DNA of 30,403 bases, from contig JBGSOG010000059.1 of assembly GCA_041739225.1 (NCBI GenBank), forward strand, positions 1 through 30,403, read 5' to 3'. Of the stretch, positions 29,313 to 30,403 are shown piece by piece. Source of the DNA: BOKV01 sp041739225. GTDB lineage: Bacteria; Pseudomonadota; Alphaproteobacteria; Rhizobiales; Rhizobiaceae. The position numbers were made by a program, and so were the translations under genes. How positions within the stretch are numbered: position 1 is the stretch's first letter; every line of letters starts with the position of its first letter. Below the pieces are notes generated by a model, which did no database searches, was not told the DNA's origin, and saw nothing but the letters and a program-made list of their open reading frames with translations.

Positions 29313-30403
29313 ATGAGCAAAATATCAAACAGCGGCGAATCGAAGAACACGCTTTACTGTTCTTTCTGCGGCAAAAGCCAGCATGAGGTACGCAAGCTGA
29401 TTGCGGGACCGACCGTCTTCATCTGCGATGAATGCGTCGAGTTGTGCATGGACATCATCCGCGAGGAAAACAAGTCCTCCATGGTGAAGTCAGGCGAGGG
29501 CATTCCGACCCCGCTGGAAATTCTCGAAGTTCTCAACGACTACGTGATTGGCCAGAAACATGCAAAGCGCGTGTTGTCGGTCGCCGTGCACAACCACTAC
29601 AAGCGGCTGGCGCATTCGGCCAAGAACAACGACGTGGAACTGGCAAAGTCCAACATCATGCTGATCGGCCCGACGGGCTGTGGCAAGACGCTTCTGGCGC
29701 AAACGCTTGCGCGCATTCTCGATGTTCCGTTCACGATGGCCGACGCGACCACGCTGACAGAGGCCGGTTATGTCGGCGAGGACGTTGAAAACATCATCCT
29801 CAAGCTGTTGCAGGCCGCCGACTACAATGTCGAGCGGGCGCAGCGCGGCATCGTCTACATCGATGAAGTCGACAAGATTTCGCGCAAGTCGGACAATCCC
29901 TCCATCACCCGCGATGTTTCGGGCGAGGGCGTGCAGCAGGCGCTGCTGAAAATCATGGAAGGCACGGTGGCCTCGGTGCCGCCGCAGGGCGGACGCAAGC
30001 ATCCGCAGCAGGAATTCCTGCAGGTAGACACCACCAACATCCTGTTCATTTGCGGTGGCGCATTTGCCGGGCTCGACAAGATCATTTCCGACCGTGGCCG
30101 CAAGACTTCCATTGGCTTCTCCGCCAAGGTTGCAGCACCGGAAGACCGCCGCACCGGCGATCTTTTCCGCGAAGTGGAGCCTGAAGATCTGTTGCGTTTC
30201 GGCCTGATCCCGGAATTCATTGGTCGCGTGCCGGTTTTGGCAACGCTGGAAGACCTTGACGAAGTAGCGTTGGTGCAGATCCTGACCGAGCCGAAAAACG
30301 CTTTGGTCAAGCAGTACCAGCGGCTGTTCGAAATGGAAAACGTTGAGCTTGCGCTGCACGAAGATGCGCTGAAGGCCATTGCCCGGCGTGCCATCGAGCG
30401 CAA
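29313..30403 (+). CDS. clpX: ATP-dependent Clp protease ATP-binding subunit (3' end beyond window)
   Basis: ClpX is the hexameric AAA+ unfoldase that recognises tagged substrates and feeds them to ClpP. About 363 residues are present, and the frame runs off the window. The N-terminal C4 zinc-binding domain shows CSFCGKS and CDECVELC. The AAA+ core follows: Walker A GPTGCGKTLLAQ, the pore segment EAGYVGEDVE, Walker B IVYIDEVDKI, the sensor region LFICGGAFAGL and LIPEFIGRVPV. It closely follows the rhizobial form, and nothing is missing up to the edge. The ATG at 29313 has GAGGG upstream, preceded by a hairpin. The typical downstream neighbour in this order is lon, outside the window. Confidence 0.97.
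   Translation, partial: MSKISNSGESKNTLYCSFCGKSQHEVRKLIAGPTVFICDECVELCMDIIREENKSSMVKSGEGIPTPLEILEVLNDYVIGQKHAKRVLSVAVHNHYKRLAHSAKNNDVELAKSNIMLIGPTGCGKTLLAQTLARILDVPFTMADATTLTEAGYVGEDVENIILKLLQAADYNVERAQRGIVYIDEVDKISRKSDNPSITRDVSGEGVQQALLKIMEGTVASVPPQGGRKHPQQEFLQVDTTNILFICGGAFAGLDKIISDRGRKTSIGFSAKVAAPEDRRTGDLFREVEPEDLLRFGLIPEFIGRVPVLATLEDLDEVALVQILTEPKNALVKQYQRLFEMENVELALHEDALKAIARRAIER

Overview
The window looks like chromosomal DNA from an alphaproteobacterium of the order Hyphomicrobiales (Rhizobiales). The main reasons are the gyrA - coaD - two cyclophilins - queA - tgt order, the GyrA sequence (an NSAIYD-type quinolone region and a PPAAERYTE active site), a Tgt with the rhizobial-style zinc-site degeneration, and a clpP-clpX pair behind a candidate RpoH-type promoter. 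I cannot name a genus. No rRNA, tRNA, insertion sequence, prophage or CRISPR array is visible, and no gene-free stretch exceeds 300 bases.

Layout. 1-1689: end of a membrane protein, a MazF/PemK toxin with an overlapping upstream antitoxin candidate, and an extensin-like (M15-type) protein. 1783-8885: housekeeping block on the + strand (gyrA, coaD, periplasmic and cytoplasmic cyclophilins, queA-tgt), interrupted by a small minus-strand membrane ORF that has its own terminator. 8912-13366: minus-strand envelope genes (a small secreted protein, a large MscS-family channel, a DUF4864 secreted protein) and an APH-fold phosphotransferase of the ACAD10/11 type. 13556-17527: TVP38/DedA-type membrane protein, a DPM1-like GT2, a GT83/ArnT-like membrane glycosyltransferase and a PAP2 phosphatase, together resembling a polyprenyl-phosphate-sugar/lipid A modification set. 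17534-24403: a beta-oxidation island of two divergent transcription units around a 16-bp palindrome. The minus-strand unit is SDR, MaoC hydratase, MFE-2-type SDR, thiolase; the plus-strand unit is ACAD11-type acyl-CoA dehydrogenase and two MDR reductases. 24410-28203: a YHS-type copper P-type ATPase divergent from an FMN-dependent alpha-hydroxy-acid oxidase, then a 64-residue membrane protein. 28416-30403: clpP and the first part of clpX.

The least ordinary part is the combination of an ACAD10/11-like dehydrogenase, a separately encoded ACAD10/11-like phosphotransferase, an (R)-specific hydratase and an MFE-2-like dehydrogenase. In other organisms the kinase/dehydrogenase pair breaks down 4-hydroxyacyl-CoAs through a phosphorylated intermediate. 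That role here is an inference. Other points of interest are a perfect two-way terminator embedded in the PAP2 coding sequence, a Tgt lacking three of four zinc ligands, and several palindromes in short intergenic regions.
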